This document shows positions 17,146 to 25,514 of a stretch of DNA of 64,000 nucleotides, piece by piece. The notes beneath the pieces are model-generated. The model saw nothing but the letters and a program-made list of their open reading frames with translations, ran no database searches and had not been told where the DNA came from. Both the position numbers and the translations under genes were made by a program. This DNA is from Kocuria coralli (GTDB lineage: Bacteria; Actinomycetota; Actinomycetes; Actinomycetales; Micrococcaceae). The stretch lies in the NCBI RefSeq assembly GCF_008831305.1, contig NZ_ML708611.1, forward strand, positions 272,417-336,416, given 5' to 3'. Position 1 is the first letter of the stretch; the number at the start of each line of letters is the position of its first letter.

Positions 17146-17970
17146 GTGCCCGACCGCTCCGCCCAGAACCCGGCCCAGTGCTTCCTCGGCGTCTTGGACG
17201 CCCCCGCCCGGCTGCACTTCGACGACGACACGGAAGGGTGGATCCTGAGCATCGGGGACGCGGAGCAGTCGCACGTCGATCTGAACGACCCCCGGCGGGT
17301 CTTCTACGAATACCTGCGCCGGATCGCCAATGTGGTCGATCTGGCCGGAACTCCGGGAACCCCGCTGCGGGCGATCCACCTCGGCGGCGGTGCCATGACG
17401 CTGCTCCGCTACATCGCGGCCACACGTCCGGGGTCGCCTCAGACCGTGGTGGAACTGGCCAGGGAACTCCCCGATTTCGTGATGGGACGCCTTCCGCTAC
17501 CTCCGGGCTCCGCCGTCGAGGTCATCATCGGCGACGCCCGCGAGGAACTCCCCGCCGCGCGGGCCGGCCTCGCGGCACCGGCCGACGTCGTCGTCCTGGA
17601 CGTCTTCCGGGGTGCCGACGCCCCGCAGCACCTGCGTGACAGGGAGTTCTACGCAGGCGTGCGCGACCTCCTGGGCCCGGAGGGCATCCTGCTGGTCAAC
17701 GTCGGCGACGACCCCGGTCTGCAGTTCCTGGCCGAACAGGCCCGGATGCTGGGGAGGCCGGCCGGCCCCGGTTCCCGGCCTCTCTTCGAGGACCTGTGGT
17801 GCCTCACCGAGCACTCCATGCTCTCCGGGACGCAGGCGGGGAACCTGATCCTGGTCGCGAGCACCCGGCAGATCCCTCCGGAGTGGGGTGAGGCTCTGCG
17901 GATCGCCGGGCCTCACCCTGCGGCCGTTCTGGACCGCTGGGAACTGGAGGAGTGGCTGGAGTCCCTGTGA
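17146..17970 (+). CDS. spermidine synthase-like methyltransferase-fold protein
   Basis: A 274-residue Rossmann-fold protein like the SpeE family seen in many actinobacteria. The nucleotide-binding motif IHLGGGAMTLLRYI (near residue 80) matches the family glycine loop. TVVELARELPDF supplies the acidic residue, and VVLDVFRGADAP takes the place of the catalytic aspartate loop. Such single-domain actinobacterial proteins often lack proof of polyamine synthesis, so the aminopropyl transfer role is unproven. The start is GTG, with GTGAGG five bases upstream. It diverges from the pyruvate-kinase-like gene. Confidence 0.72.
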   Translation: MPDRSAQNPAQCFLGVLDAPARLHFDDDTEGWILSIGDAEQSHVDLNDPRRVFYEYLRRIANVVDLAGTPGTPLRAIHLGGGAMTLLRYIAATRPGSPQTVVELARELPDFVMGRLPLPPGSAVEVIIGDAREELPAARAGLAAPADVVVLDVFRGADAPQHLRDREFYAGVRDLLGPEGILLVNVGDDPGLQFLAEQARMLGRPAGPGSRPLFEDLWCLTEHSMLSGTQAGNLILVASTRQIPPEWGEALRIAGPHPAAVLDRWELEEWLESL

Positions 17971-18020
17971 GCCGCGCAGGCTCCCTCTGGCGAGGTCGTC
18001 AGCCGGGTCGTCAGCCGGGT

Positions 18021-18527
18021 TCAGCCGGTGGTGAAGCCGTCGAGGCCGCCCGCCGCCTCCTCGTAGTGGGCGTCGACCTTGAAGACCGCGCCTGGGGCGT
18101 CCGGGCCCTGGATATCGCGTAAGAGCTCGCGGACCGCCGAGCGGGGTCCTTCTGCGACCACCCGCACCGAACCGTCGGTCTGGTTCACCGCCGAACCGGC
18201 CAGCCCCAGCTTCTCGGCCTGACGCCACGTCCAGTACCGGAAACCCACTCCCTGCACCGTGCCCTGGACGATCGCGGTCACGCGCAGTGGTTCATCCGTG
18301 TTCAATGTCGCCTCCTGATGGGATGAGGAATGAGGTGAGGCCTGCGCTCCCGCCGACGGGGCCTTGGCCCCTCTCCGCAGGCCGAAGAAGGAATTGCCGG
18401 GATGCCGCAGCGATGTGGTGCGCTGACGACGGCCCGTCAGGCGCGAGAGCCAGCCGAGCGGTCCGCCGTCCTGCGCTGAATCCTTCTGCACTGAATCGTC
18501 CTGCGGTGAATCGTCCTGGGACGTCAT
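18021..18527 (-). CDS. acyP: acylphosphatase, possibly with an N-terminal extension
   Basis: Hydrolyses acyl phosphates. The C-terminal 94 residues are a complete acylphosphatase: VQGTVQGVGFR carries the catalytic arginine and VNQTDGSV the catalytic asparagine. From ATG 18527 the protein has 168 residues, with a 74-residue extension. That ATG overlaps the stop of the DsbA-like gene (ATGA) and has AGGAGG seven bases upstream. A second start, TTG at 18305, has its own AGGAGG five bases upstream and gives the normal 94-residue enzyme. Both forms may be made. The extension opens with a Q-D-D-S-x pentapeptide repeat and is rich in basic and Ser residues. Confidence 0.85.
   Translation of the reverse strand: MTSQDDSPQDDSVQKDSAQDGGPLGWLSRLTGRRQRTTSLRHPGNSFFGLRRGAKAPSAGAQASPHSSSHQEATLNTDEPLRVTAIVQGTVQGVGFRYWTWRQAEKLGLAGSAVNQTDGSVRVVAEGPRSAVRELLRDIQGPDAPGAVFKVDAHYEEAAGGLDGFTTG
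18459..18518 (-). repeat. 15-bp repeats coding a pentapeptide repeat
   Basis: Four degenerate 15-bp units encode Q-D-D-S-P, Q-D-D-S-V, Q-K-D-S-A and Q-D-G-G-P in the N-terminal extension of the acylphosphatase frame. The period is a multiple of three, so copy changes would keep the frame. Confidence 0.7.
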
Positions 18528-19336
18528 GAGCCTGCCTCCTGGGCGGGTGCTGTCGGGGCGGCGGTGCCGCCGGAGGGGATCAGGGCGTCGTCGCCGGCTT
18601 CCTCGGCAGCGTCCCGGAAAGCGCCGGCGAGATCGTCGGCGGTCCTGACGCCGTCCAGATCGATGGTCTGATCGCCCGTCACGAAGCTCGGGGTGCCGGG
18701 CAGTCCGAGCTCCGCGGCCTGCCCGGCGTGCCCGTCGACGATCGCCGCCACGGCGCCGGAGGAGAGGTCGGCGGCGAAGCGCCCGGTCTCCAGCCCCTGA
18801 TCGTCGGCGATATCCCGGAAGTAGTCGTCCAGTTCGGCGCCGGAGAGATCGATCCACTCGCCGGGGTTCTCGTAGAGATGGTCGGCATACTCGACCGCCC
18901 GGCCCTGCATGGCTGCCGCCTCGACCGCACGGGCCGCGGGAACGGCGTTGTCGTGCATCGGCAGCGGGTAGTTCTTGACCATGACGGTCACCTCGCCGTC
19001 CAGGCTCTGCGCCGCCTCCTCGACCAGTGCGTGCGCGGACTGGCAGGCCGGGCATTCGTAGTCGGTGAACATGGTGACCACGGGGTGGTCGCCCACGGCG
19101 TTCAAGGGGTAGCCGGAGTCGATCGAGGCCTCGACCTCTTCCGCGTCCTGCGACGGCGCCGCCGTACCGGCCGGGTCAGCGGCCGCGCTCTCCGATGCCT
19201 CCTCGGAGCCGCCCCCTCCCGTCCCGCACCCGGTCAGCAGCAGGAGGACGGAGAGACCCGCCGCCGCACCTGCGAGCCGGGAAGATCGGCCGGGTTTCAT
19301 GGGATACGGGCGGAGGGGCACGGAACCACCTTTCAT
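18524..19336 (-). CDS. DsbA-like thioredoxin-fold lipoprotein
   Basis: An exported thiol-disulfide oxidoreductase anchored by lipid, 270 residues from ATG 19336. The signal peptide ends in a lipobox LLLTGC with C37. The thioredoxin-fold domain follows with the active site YECPACQS (C95 and C98), a helical insert and the cis-proline loop GLPGTPSF, as in DsbA/DsbG-type thioredoxin_4 proteins. The start has GGAAG upstream; another ATG (19300) would leave a shorter signal. Its stop overlaps the acylphosphatase start. It likely oxidises or isomerises disulfides of exported proteins. Confidence 0.87.
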   Translation of the reverse strand: MKGGSVPLRPYPMKPGRSSRLAGAAAGLSVLLLLTGCGTGGGGSEEASESAAADPAGTAAPSQDAEEVEASIDSGYPLNAVGDHPVVTMFTDYECPACQSAHALVEEAAQSLDGEVTVMVKNYPLPMHDNAVPAARAVEAAAMQGRAVEYADHLYENPGEWIDLSGAELDDYFRDIADDQGLETGRFAADLSSGAVAAIVDGHAGQAAELGLPGTPSFVTGDQTIDLDGVRTADDLAGAFRDAAEEAGDDALIPSGGTAAPTAPAQEAGS

Positions 19337-19497
19337 CGGCTGCTTCCCCGTCGGTACCGGGGACAGCGGGACCGCTCCTGCGGCCGGGACGGCGGCAACC
19401 GGCATCGGCAACCGGGGCGGATTCAGGGTCTATGGGCAGTCAACCATCCTCGGCGGGCCTTTCCCGGGTGGTTGCCGCGAGTGTCCTGACCAGGAGG

Positions 19498-20046
19498 TCA
19501 GTCGGCGGTGAGCCGCAGCAGCTCCCGGTTGAAGGCCTCCAGGTCACCGGGGTTGCGGGAGGTGATCAGGTTCCCGTCCACCACCACTTCCCGGTCCACC
19601 CATTCGGCGCCGGCGTTGCGGAGATCGGTGGCCACGGACGCGTAGGAGGTCATGGTGCGCCCTCTGACCAGGTCGGCCTCGACGAGGATCCAGGGCGCGT
19701 GACAGATCGCTGCGATCGGCTTCTGCGCGGCGTCGAACTCACGGGCCAGCCGCAGAGCCTCCTTCTCCATGCGGACGGCATCCGCATTCAACGTACCGCC
19801 CGGCAGCACCAGGGCATCGAAATCGGCGGCCTCCACGGTCTCCAGGGTCTCGTCCACGTCGTAGCTGCCGGAGTGCTCCCAGTCGCCCTTCATGGCCGTC
19901 ACCCTGCCCTTCTCGGAGGAGAGCAGTACCGGCGTACCCCCTGCCTCACGGACCGCGGCCCAGGGCTCGGTCAGCTCCGGCTCCTCCACGCCGTTGGTGG
20001 CGATGAACGCGACCTTCTTACCGTTCAATGACGTCATTTCACTCAC
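19498..20046 (-). CDS. DJ-1/PfpI family protein
   Basis: A 182-residue type 1 glutamine amidotransferase-like protein of the PfpI branch (protease, deglycase or chaperone activities are reported for the family). The nucleophile elbow is IAAICHAPW with Cys followed by His. The family glutamate lies in NGVEEPEL near residue 20. The length is standard. It stands alone and diverges from a small membrane protein gene. The exact activity is not predictable from sequence. Confidence 0.88.
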   Translation of the reverse strand: MSEMTSLNGKKVAFIATNGVEEPELTEPWAAVREAGGTPVLLSSEKGRVTAMKGDWEHSGSYDVDETLETVEAADFDALVLPGGTLNADAVRMEKEALRLAREFDAAQKPIAAICHAPWILVEADLVRGRTMTSYASVATDLRNAGAEWVDREVVVDGNLITSRNPGDLEAFNRELLRLTAD

Positions 20047-20155
20047 TTCCCGAACCAGAAGACGGCTGACAGTGCTCCTCCCAGCCTACGACGACGTGGC
20101 AAAAGCGGTAGCGTTGCCGCCGAGAAAACCTGCGCACGACCTGAGGAGCGAGACC

Positions 20156-20338
20156 ATGGCACCATTGATCCCCCTGCAGATCGGGCTGACCGTCGTCGGG
20201 CTCCTGGTGGTCGTCCTCGGCGCGGTGGTCGGCGATGCTCTCCTGCTGCTCATCGGCGGCCTGATGACGGCGATCGCCGTCACCGGCCTGGGCATGGCGC
20301 TGCGCGCACGAGCCCGGGAGGACGGTCCGCGCCGCTGA
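20156..20338 (+). CDS. 60-residue membrane protein
   Basis: A small hydrophobic protein of 60 residues with a strong ribosome site (GAGGAG seven bases before ATG 20156). Two close hydrophobic stretches span residues 6-50 (LQIGLTVVGLLVVVLGAVVG and DALLLLIGGLMTAIAVTGLG), and the basic tail ends in RRR-type residues. I do not recognise a family. It is convergent with the lipoprotein gene that follows. Confidence 0.65.
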   Translation: MAPLIPLQIGLTVVGLLVVVLGAVVGDALLLLIGGLMTAIAVTGLGMALRARAREDGPRR

Positions 20339-20372
20339 CCGCGCCGGTCCCGCAAGCATCAGCCCATCAGCA

Positions 20373-21491
20373 TCAGGAGCGGGTCGGGGCCGGAGCGCCG
20401 GTCACCGCGTGGTCCAGTTGCAGCCCGTGGGCGGAGACGGACCGCTGCAGGTCCGCTACGGCGTCGTCGACATCGGGGGCGGTCGCCGGGTTCGCCGCGT
20501 TCGTGCGGACGCGCAGCACCTCCCGGCCCTCGGGATCAGTGCTCAGCTGGGCAGCCACGGATTCCACGTCCTCGATCGCGCTCAGCTCCACCAGGTCGCC
20601 CAGGACGGCTTCGGAGAGGTCGGCCGGAAGGTCGCTGCGGTAGGTGAGGGTCAGCGGACCGTCCTCGACCACCACCAGATCCTGGCGCACCTCGGGCGGG
20701 ACCTCCGCCTGCACGCCCGTCGAGGCGCTCATGGCCTCCTCCCGGCTCTGGCCGTAGTCGGCCGCGAGCACATCCGCCGTCAGGTAGGTGGTCAGGGTGA
20801 GATCCTCGCCCGCCACTGCGCTCCAATACGTCCCGGCACCAGCCTCCCGCAGGAGGACCAGACTCCGGATGGCCTCCCCCGTCATGGTCTCGGACCCGTC
20901 GTCGCCCACCGCGTGGGCGGGCCCGGAGACGGAGGATCCGTCGGCCAGGAAGATCTCGATCGTCTCCACCTCGATCCCCTGGGCCGGCAACTGCTGTTCA
21001 TCCGCCGCGGTCACCGCCGCCTGACGCACCGCGCGCAGGGCTTCCTCCGAGCTGTCGGCACTCATCACCACGCCGACGTCCACGGAGCCGTTCCGGACGC
21101 CATCGCTGTCCGTGTACTGCCCTGCCACCGATGCCGACCGGACGTCGTTGATGTTGCACAACATCTCCTCCACGGCCGGAACGTAGAACTGGGTGTTCTC
21201 GTCGCCGGCCAGCGGGTCCGGCCTGACCAGGCCGTCATCCTCACCCTCCGGGCGGGGCTGGTCGCAGGAGGCGCTGTAACCCCAGACGGGCATCTCCGCG
21301 CCTTCGGCCATCACGGGCTCGGCGCTCTCGCGGTCGGGCGGAGTGGCCAGCCCGGTGGTCTCGCCGCCGCCTCCGACGTCGGCGCTGGTACCGCTCCCGC
21401 ACCCTGCCAGGCCCCAGGACAGCACGACGACGGCGATCGCCGCCGGCCACCGTCTGCTCACGGCTGCGAAGGGGGTGGATGCGGAGTGCAT
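20373..21491 (-). CDS. secreted lipoprotein of unknown function
   Basis: 372 residues from ATG 21491, which has AGGAG five bases upstream. The signal peptide ends in a lipobox GLAGC with C31. The mature protein is acidic, with a Ser/Gly/Glu-rich linker and two segments that look like repeated alpha/beta units (EEALRAVRQAAVTAADEQQLP and DVESVAAQLSTDPEGREVLRV). It has two further cysteines in the early mature region (CDQP, LCNI) that may pair. I recognise no family. An in-frame upstream ATG at 21611 would add 40 residues unlike a signal peptide. Confidence 0.65.
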   Translation of the reverse strand: MHSASTPFAAVSRRWPAAIAVVVLSWGLAGCGSGTSADVGGGGETTGLATPPDRESAEPVMAEGAEMPVWGYSASCDQPRPEGEDDGLVRPDPLAGDENTQFYVPAVEEMLCNINDVRSASVAGQYTDSDGVRNGSVDVGVVMSADSSEEALRAVRQAAVTAADEQQLPAQGIEVETIEIFLADGSSVSGPAHAVGDDGSETMTGEAIRSLVLLREAGAGTYWSAVAGEDLTLTTYLTADVLAADYGQSREEAMSASTGVQAEVPPEVRQDLVVVEDGPLTLTYRSDLPADLSEAVLGDLVELSAIEDVESVAAQLSTDPEGREVLRVRTNAANPATAPDVDDAVADLQRSVSAHGLQLDHAVTGAPAPTRS

Positions 21492-21642
21492 GGGGGCTCC
21501 TGACTTCTTCCGGGCGACCGGCGCGGGCTGGAGGGGACAGCGGCCGGGGAGCCGTGTCGCTGCGCGCATCGGGCCAGCGCGCCCGGGAGCCGTCCAGGTC
21601 ACCCGTGGCATCCAGGATAGTGGCCTCCGCCCCTCCGTCCGG

Positions 21643-22518
21643 TCAGCCCTGCTGGGCGGTGAGCATGGCCAGGAAATGCCGGCGCATGCGACTGCGGTCC
21701 GCTTCGAGTCCGGTGATCAGCCGGAAGGCGTCGACGGCCTGTCCCACGGCCATCGCGCCGCCGTCCAGGACCGGGCAGCCCAGGGAACGGGCGCGCCGGA
21801 CGAGGGGCGTGTCGACGGGCAGGTAGATCACGTCCGCCACCCACTGCCTGGCGTCGATCAGCTCCAGGTCGATCGGGGCCCCGGGGTGATGGTGCATTCC
21901 GATAGGGGTGCAGTTGACCAGCCCGTCCGCACGGGTCACGGCCTCGCTCAGCCCCTCCGGCCCGACCGCGCTGACCTGGGCCTGCGGGAAATGCGAGGCC
22001 AGGGCCTGTGCACGGGCAGCCGCCCTCTCGGGGTCGATGTCGAACAGGGCCAGGTGCCGCACCCCGGAATCCAGCAGAGCGTATGCCACGGCGGAACCGG
22101 CGCCGCCGGTTCCCAGTTGCACCACGTGGTCCTTGACGGCTCCCGGCAGCTCCGTGGCCAGTGCGGCCGAGAAGCCGGTCTGGTCCGTGTTGTGCCCGAC
22201 GAAGCGCCCGCCCTGGACGAGCACGGTGTTCACGGCCTGCAGGGCAGCGGCACGGCCGGACACCTCGTCCAGATGATCCAGCACGATCTGCTTGCAGGGA
22301 TGGGTGATGTTGAAGGCGTTGAATCCCAGATCCCTGCCGGCCCTGAGCAGATCCCCGACATCTTCGGCGGGCCGGCCGATCTGCGCCAGGTCGATGGGGC
22401 GGTAGAGGTACTGCAGGCCTTGGGCCGCAGCCTCGGCCTCGTGCATGGGCGGGGTCATGCTGGCCGTGATCCCGTCCCCGATCAGCCCGACCAGATAGGA
22501 CTCGTGCACCGTGCTCAT
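21643..22518 (-). CDS. aroE: shikimate/quinate dehydrogenase, catabolic type
   Basis: Oxidises shikimate or quinate to its 3-dehydro form, or runs in reverse in synthesis. 291 residues. Substrate-domain motifs: SMTPPMHEAE near 20-29 and NITHPCK with the catalytic lysine K76; D112 lies in GHNTDQTG. The dinucleotide loop GTGGAGSA (136-143) is followed by LALFDIDPER: acidic residues at the end of the second strand favour NAD over NADP, as in catabolic enzymes such as Corynebacterium QsuD. The C-terminus VDAFRLITGLEADRSRMR also recalls QsuD. The gene diverges from a catabolic operon, which supports this reading. A biosynthetic aroE presumably exists elsewhere. Confidence 0.85.
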   Translation of the reverse strand: MSTVHESYLVGLIGDGITASMTPPMHEAEAAAQGLQYLYRPIDLAQIGRPAEDVGDLLRAGRDLGFNAFNITHPCKQIVLDHLDEVSGRAAALQAVNTVLVQGGRFVGHNTDQTGFSAALATELPGAVKDHVVQLGTGGAGSAVAYALLDSGVRHLALFDIDPERAAARAQALASHFPQAQVSAVGPEGLSEAVTRADGLVNCTPIGMHHHPGAPIDLELIDARQWVADVIYLPVDTPLVRRARSLGCPVLDGGAMAVGQAVDAFRLITGLEADRSRMRRHFLAMLTAQQG

Positions 22519-22535
22519 GTCAGGGGCTCACCTCG

Positions 22536-22569
22536 GATGATCGGGTTCGGTTGATGATCGGGTTCGGTT
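22536..22569 (+). repeat. 17-bp perfect tandem repeat
   Basis: Two exact, adjacent copies (22536-22552 and 22553-22569) of a 17-base unit beginning GATGATCGGG. They lie 18 to 51 bases upstream of the shikimate dehydrogenase ATG, so within its 5' leader or promoter. Confidence 0.9.
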
Positions 22570-22600
22570 GCAGGGATTCACGGCCAGGGGCATACCACGG

Positions 22601-22621
22601 CGTCGTACGGGCCGTACGACG
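22601..22621. promoter_or_regulatory. perfect 21-bp palindrome, probable operator
   Basis: Arms CGTCGTACGG (22601-22610) and CCGTACGACG (22612-22621) around a single central G. The site lies between two divergent promoters. It lacks the T-N11-A spacing of classical LysR sites, so a TetR- or GntR-type repressor, or a non-canonical site of the local LysR protein, are all possible. Confidence 0.7.
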
Positions 22622-22833
22622 GGCCCGCCCTCCCATGCTCCGTCTGACGCTACAGGCCGGGATGAAGCTACGACCCCGATCCCCCGATCCAGTGCGTTTG
22701 CCACTTAAACAACGCTTATATATGTGATGGACAGCGGATAATTCCCGGCGCAGCATGGAATGACGCCCGGCGGAGGGCCGCCCCGCCCGGCGCTGAGGAT
22801 GCCCGGCAACGATGACAGGACCGAGACGAGGCC

Positions 22834-24624
22834 ATGGCCGAAGCTGAACTACCCGCCGAACTGACCGTCGATGTCCTCGTGGCAGGGGCCGGCGCGGGCG
22901 GGCTGTCCGCGGCTGCCACCGCGGCCCATCACGGGCTGGATGTCCTGGTGGCCGAGCGCGCCGCCCGCTGCGGCGGGGCCACCGCGCGGTCGGGGGGCTG
23001 GATGTGGACACCCGGCAATCCGCTGGCCCTCGCCGACGGCGTCGCTGAACCCCGTGATGACTTCCGCACCTATCTGCGGGCCGTGATCGCGCCGGAGAAC
23101 TACGACGAGGAGCGCATCGAGGCCTTCCTCGAGGCGGTCCCCCACATGGTGGGCTTCTTCCACGAGCTCACCCCCCTGCGCTTCACCCCAGGAGCCAGGA
23201 TCAACGACATCTACGGCAACCTGCCGGGAGCGGGGACGGGTCACCGCTCGGTGGCGGCCTCCCCGTTCTACGGGACGCGGATCCCCGCCCGGCTGCGGCG
23301 GAAACTCGCCCACCAGTTCTACATGACCTCGTTCCTGGGAATGGGGATCATGGCCGGCGACGACCTGGGGAAGTTCCTGACCGCCCTCAAGAGACCCAGC
23401 AGCTTCCTCCACGCGGCCCGGAGGGTCGGCACCCATCTCTTCGACCTGGCGGTCCACAGGCGCAACATGCAGATGGTCAACGGCGTCGCCCTGGTAGGCC
23501 GGCTCCTGCAAGCCGCCGATCAGGGCGGGGCCCGGATCGAGGTCGAGACCCGGGTCACCCGGCTCACGTTCGACGACGACGGCCGGGTGACCGGCGCCGT
23601 GCTCGAGTCCCCCGCCGGCACCACCACGGTGAGAACACGCCGCGGCGTCGTCCTCGCCACGGGCGGTTACCCTGCCGACGTCGAGCGGCGCAGGGAGACC
23701 TTCACCCGGACCCCCACCGGACGGGAGCACTGGACCCTGGCCCCGGCGGAGGCCGACGGGTCGGGGGCCGATCTGGCCGAGTCCGCCGGCGGGTACCTCG
23801 ACACCGAGGTGACCTCGGCGGCGGCGTGGTGCCCGGTCTCCCTGGTGGACTTCCCCGGCGGCCGCCAGGGAGTCTTCCCGCATATCGCCGATCGTGCCAA
23901 GCCGGGAGTGATCGGCGTGCTCTCGGACGGACGGCGGTTCGTGAACGAGGCGAACGGCTACTGGGACTACGTGAACGGCATGATCCGCTCCGTGCCGGAC
24001 GGACGGCCGGTCGAATCCTGGCTGATCGGCAGTCACCACGCGCTGCGCAACTACATGCTCGGATTCGCCAAGCCCCGGCCGGTGCCGGTCTTCCCCTACA
24101 CCCGGATCCTCAGGTACCTGGTCAAGGGCCGCACCCTGGAGGAGCTCGCGGGAAAGTGCGGCATCGACCCCGAGGGCCTGTGGGAGACGGTGGCGGCATT
24201 CGACCGCAACGCGGCGGCCGGCGTGGACCCCGACTTCGGCCGGGGCGAAACGCCGTTCAACCGCTACGGCGGAGATCCCGCCGTGGCGCCCAACCCGACC
24301 CTGGCGCCGCTGGGGAAGGGTCCCTTCTACGCGGTGAAGGTCCTGCCCGGCTCCTTCGGCACGTTCGCCGGGATCAAGGTCAACGCCCGGTCCCGCGTGG
24401 TGGACCGGTCCGGCGCCGTCGTCGACGGCCTGTGGGCCTGCGGCAACGACCAGGTGAACATCATGGGCGGGCGCTACCCCGCCGGCGGCGTGAACCTGGG
24501 ACCCGCGATGACCTTCGGCTACGTCGCCGGGCGGGACCTGGCGGGGGCGAGCACGTACGAGGACGACGGCACGGCGTGCCCGTCCCCCGCCTACCGCGGG
24601 ACGGCGTGGGCGGTGCGGCGATGA
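22834..24624 (+). CDS. FAD-dependent dehydrogenase, fumarate reductase/KstD-type
   Basis: A 596-residue flavoprotein. The dinucleotide motif VAGAGAGGLSAA (16-27) opens the FAD domain, followed by the acidic ERAARCGGATARSGG stretch. The C-terminus GLWACGNDQVNIMGGRYPAGGVNLGPAMTFGY-type closing region matches 3-ketosteroid delta1-dehydrogenase, fumarate reductase and urocanate reductase flavoproteins (the pieces visible are WACGNDQVN and PAGGVNLGPAM). It is the first gene of an operon and overlaps the next gene by four bases. It may desaturate a ring carboxylate made by the neighbouring enzymes; the true substrate is unknown. Confidence 0.8.
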   Translation: MAEAELPAELTVDVLVAGAGAGGLSAAATAAHHGLDVLVAERAARCGGATARSGGWMWTPGNPLALADGVAEPRDDFRTYLRAVIAPENYDEERIEAFLEAVPHMVGFFHELTPLRFTPGARINDIYGNLPGAGTGHRSVAASPFYGTRIPARLRRKLAHQFYMTSFLGMGIMAGDDLGKFLTALKRPSSFLHAARRVGTHLFDLAVHRRNMQMVNGVALVGRLLQAADQGGARIEVETRVTRLTFDDDGRVTGAVLESPAGTTTVRTRRGVVLATGGYPADVERRRETFTRTPTGREHWTLAPAEADGSGADLAESAGGYLDTEVTSAAAWCPVSLVDFPGGRQGVFPHIADRAKPGVIGVLSDGRRFVNEANGYWDYVNGMIRSVPDGRPVESWLIGSHHALRNYMLGFAKPRPVPVFPYTRILRYLVKGRTLEELAGKCGIDPEGLWETVAAFDRNAAAGVDPDFGRGETPFNRYGGDPAVAPNPTLAPLGKGPFYAVKVLPGSFGTFAGIKVNARSRVVDRSGAVVDGLWACGNDQVNIMGGRYPAGGVNLGPAMTFGYVAGRDLAGASTYEDDGTACPSPAYRGTAWAVRR

Positions 24625-25442
24625 CCTCCGCCATCCGGCGCTTCGGCCTGGCGCCCCTCTCCTTCCTGGGCACACCGCCCGACGACGTCGTCCGGATCGC
24701 AGCCGGCGCGGGATTCGACTTCGTGGGATTGCGGGTGATCCCGGTGACCGCCCAGGAACCGGACTTCAGCCTGCTGCCCGGCACACGACGCCTCCGCCAG
24801 GCACAGGCCGCGCTGGCCGATACGGGCCTGCCCGTGGCCGACATCGAGTTCCTGGCCCTGGACGGCACGGTGGACCGCGGGACCTGGTTGCCCGTGCTCG
24901 AAGCCGGCGGGATCCTCGGCGCATCGAGCCTGACCGTGGCCGGATGCGATCCGGACCGGGAACGGCTGGCCGATACGCTCATGGAGCTCTCCGGGGACTG
25001 CCGGGAGCACGGGATCCGGCTGAGCCTGGAACCGATCTCCTATCAGCCGGTCCATTCGATCCCGGAGGCGGCGGCACTGGCCGCCGGGGCCCAGTGCGAC
25101 TGGCTGCCCGACTCCTTGCACATCCATCGCTTCGGCGGCACGGCCGCGCAGCTCGCGGAGCACGCCGCGAACGTGCCCATGCTGCAGCTGTGCGACGGCC
25201 CGGCCGAAGCCCCCGCGGACCATGAGGGCCTGGTCGTCGAGTCCCGGTCCCGCCGCCTGGTCCCCGGTGCCGGTGACTTCGACCTGGCCTCCCTCGTGCA
25301 GGCACTGCCCGAGGACACCGACCTGAGCGCCGAGGTCCCGGACCCGCGACGCCGGCAGCATCTCGGAGACCGCACCTGGGCCGGGCTTCTCCTGGACGGG
25401 CTGAAGGCGGTCGATGCCCTGGCGCGCGCCCACGTAGGCTGA
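24621..25442 (+). CDS. TIM-barrel sugar phosphate isomerase/epimerase-like protein
   Basis: A 273-residue xylose-isomerase-like barrel. Metal-ligand candidates are the glutamate in SLEPIS, the SLHIHRF segment, LCDG and a late glutamate in SAEVPD. The family includes 3-dehydroshikimate dehydratases (AsbF and the N-terminal part of QsuB), which turn 3-dehydroshikimate into protocatechuate, as well as sugar and inositol epimerases. Next to a catabolic shikimate dehydrogenase the dehydratase role is attractive, but it is inference. Its ATG overlaps the stop of the FAD gene (ATGA), so the two are translationally coupled. Confidence 0.75.
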   Translation: MTSAIRRFGLAPLSFLGTPPDDVVRIAAGAGFDFVGLRVIPVTAQEPDFSLLPGTRRLRQAQAALADTGLPVADIEFLALDGTVDRGTWLPVLEAGGILGASSLTVAGCDPDRERLADTLMELSGDCREHGIRLSLEPISYQPVHSIPEAAALAAGAQCDWLPDSLHIHRFGGTAAQLAEHAANVPMLQLCDGPAEAPADHEGLVVESRSRRLVPGAGDFDLASLVQALPEDTDLSAEVPDPRRRQHLGDRTWAGLLLDGLKAVDALARAHVG

Positions 25443-25514
25443 ACCGAGCACGACGACGTGGGGCGGCTGCAAGAGCCTGTCCGGCTGCGTCCGGAGCAGA
25501 GGGGACGGAGGATT

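Larger units (their letters stand above)
22519..22833. promoter_or_regulatory. divergent control region with tandem repeat and palindrome
   Basis: 315 non-coding bases between the shikimate dehydrogenase gene and the FAD dehydrogenase operon. It holds a 17-bp tandem repeat just upstream of the dehydrogenase start, a perfect 21-bp palindrome, and an AT-rich stretch at about 22700-22725 that could be the promoter of the FAD operon. Confidence 0.7.
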
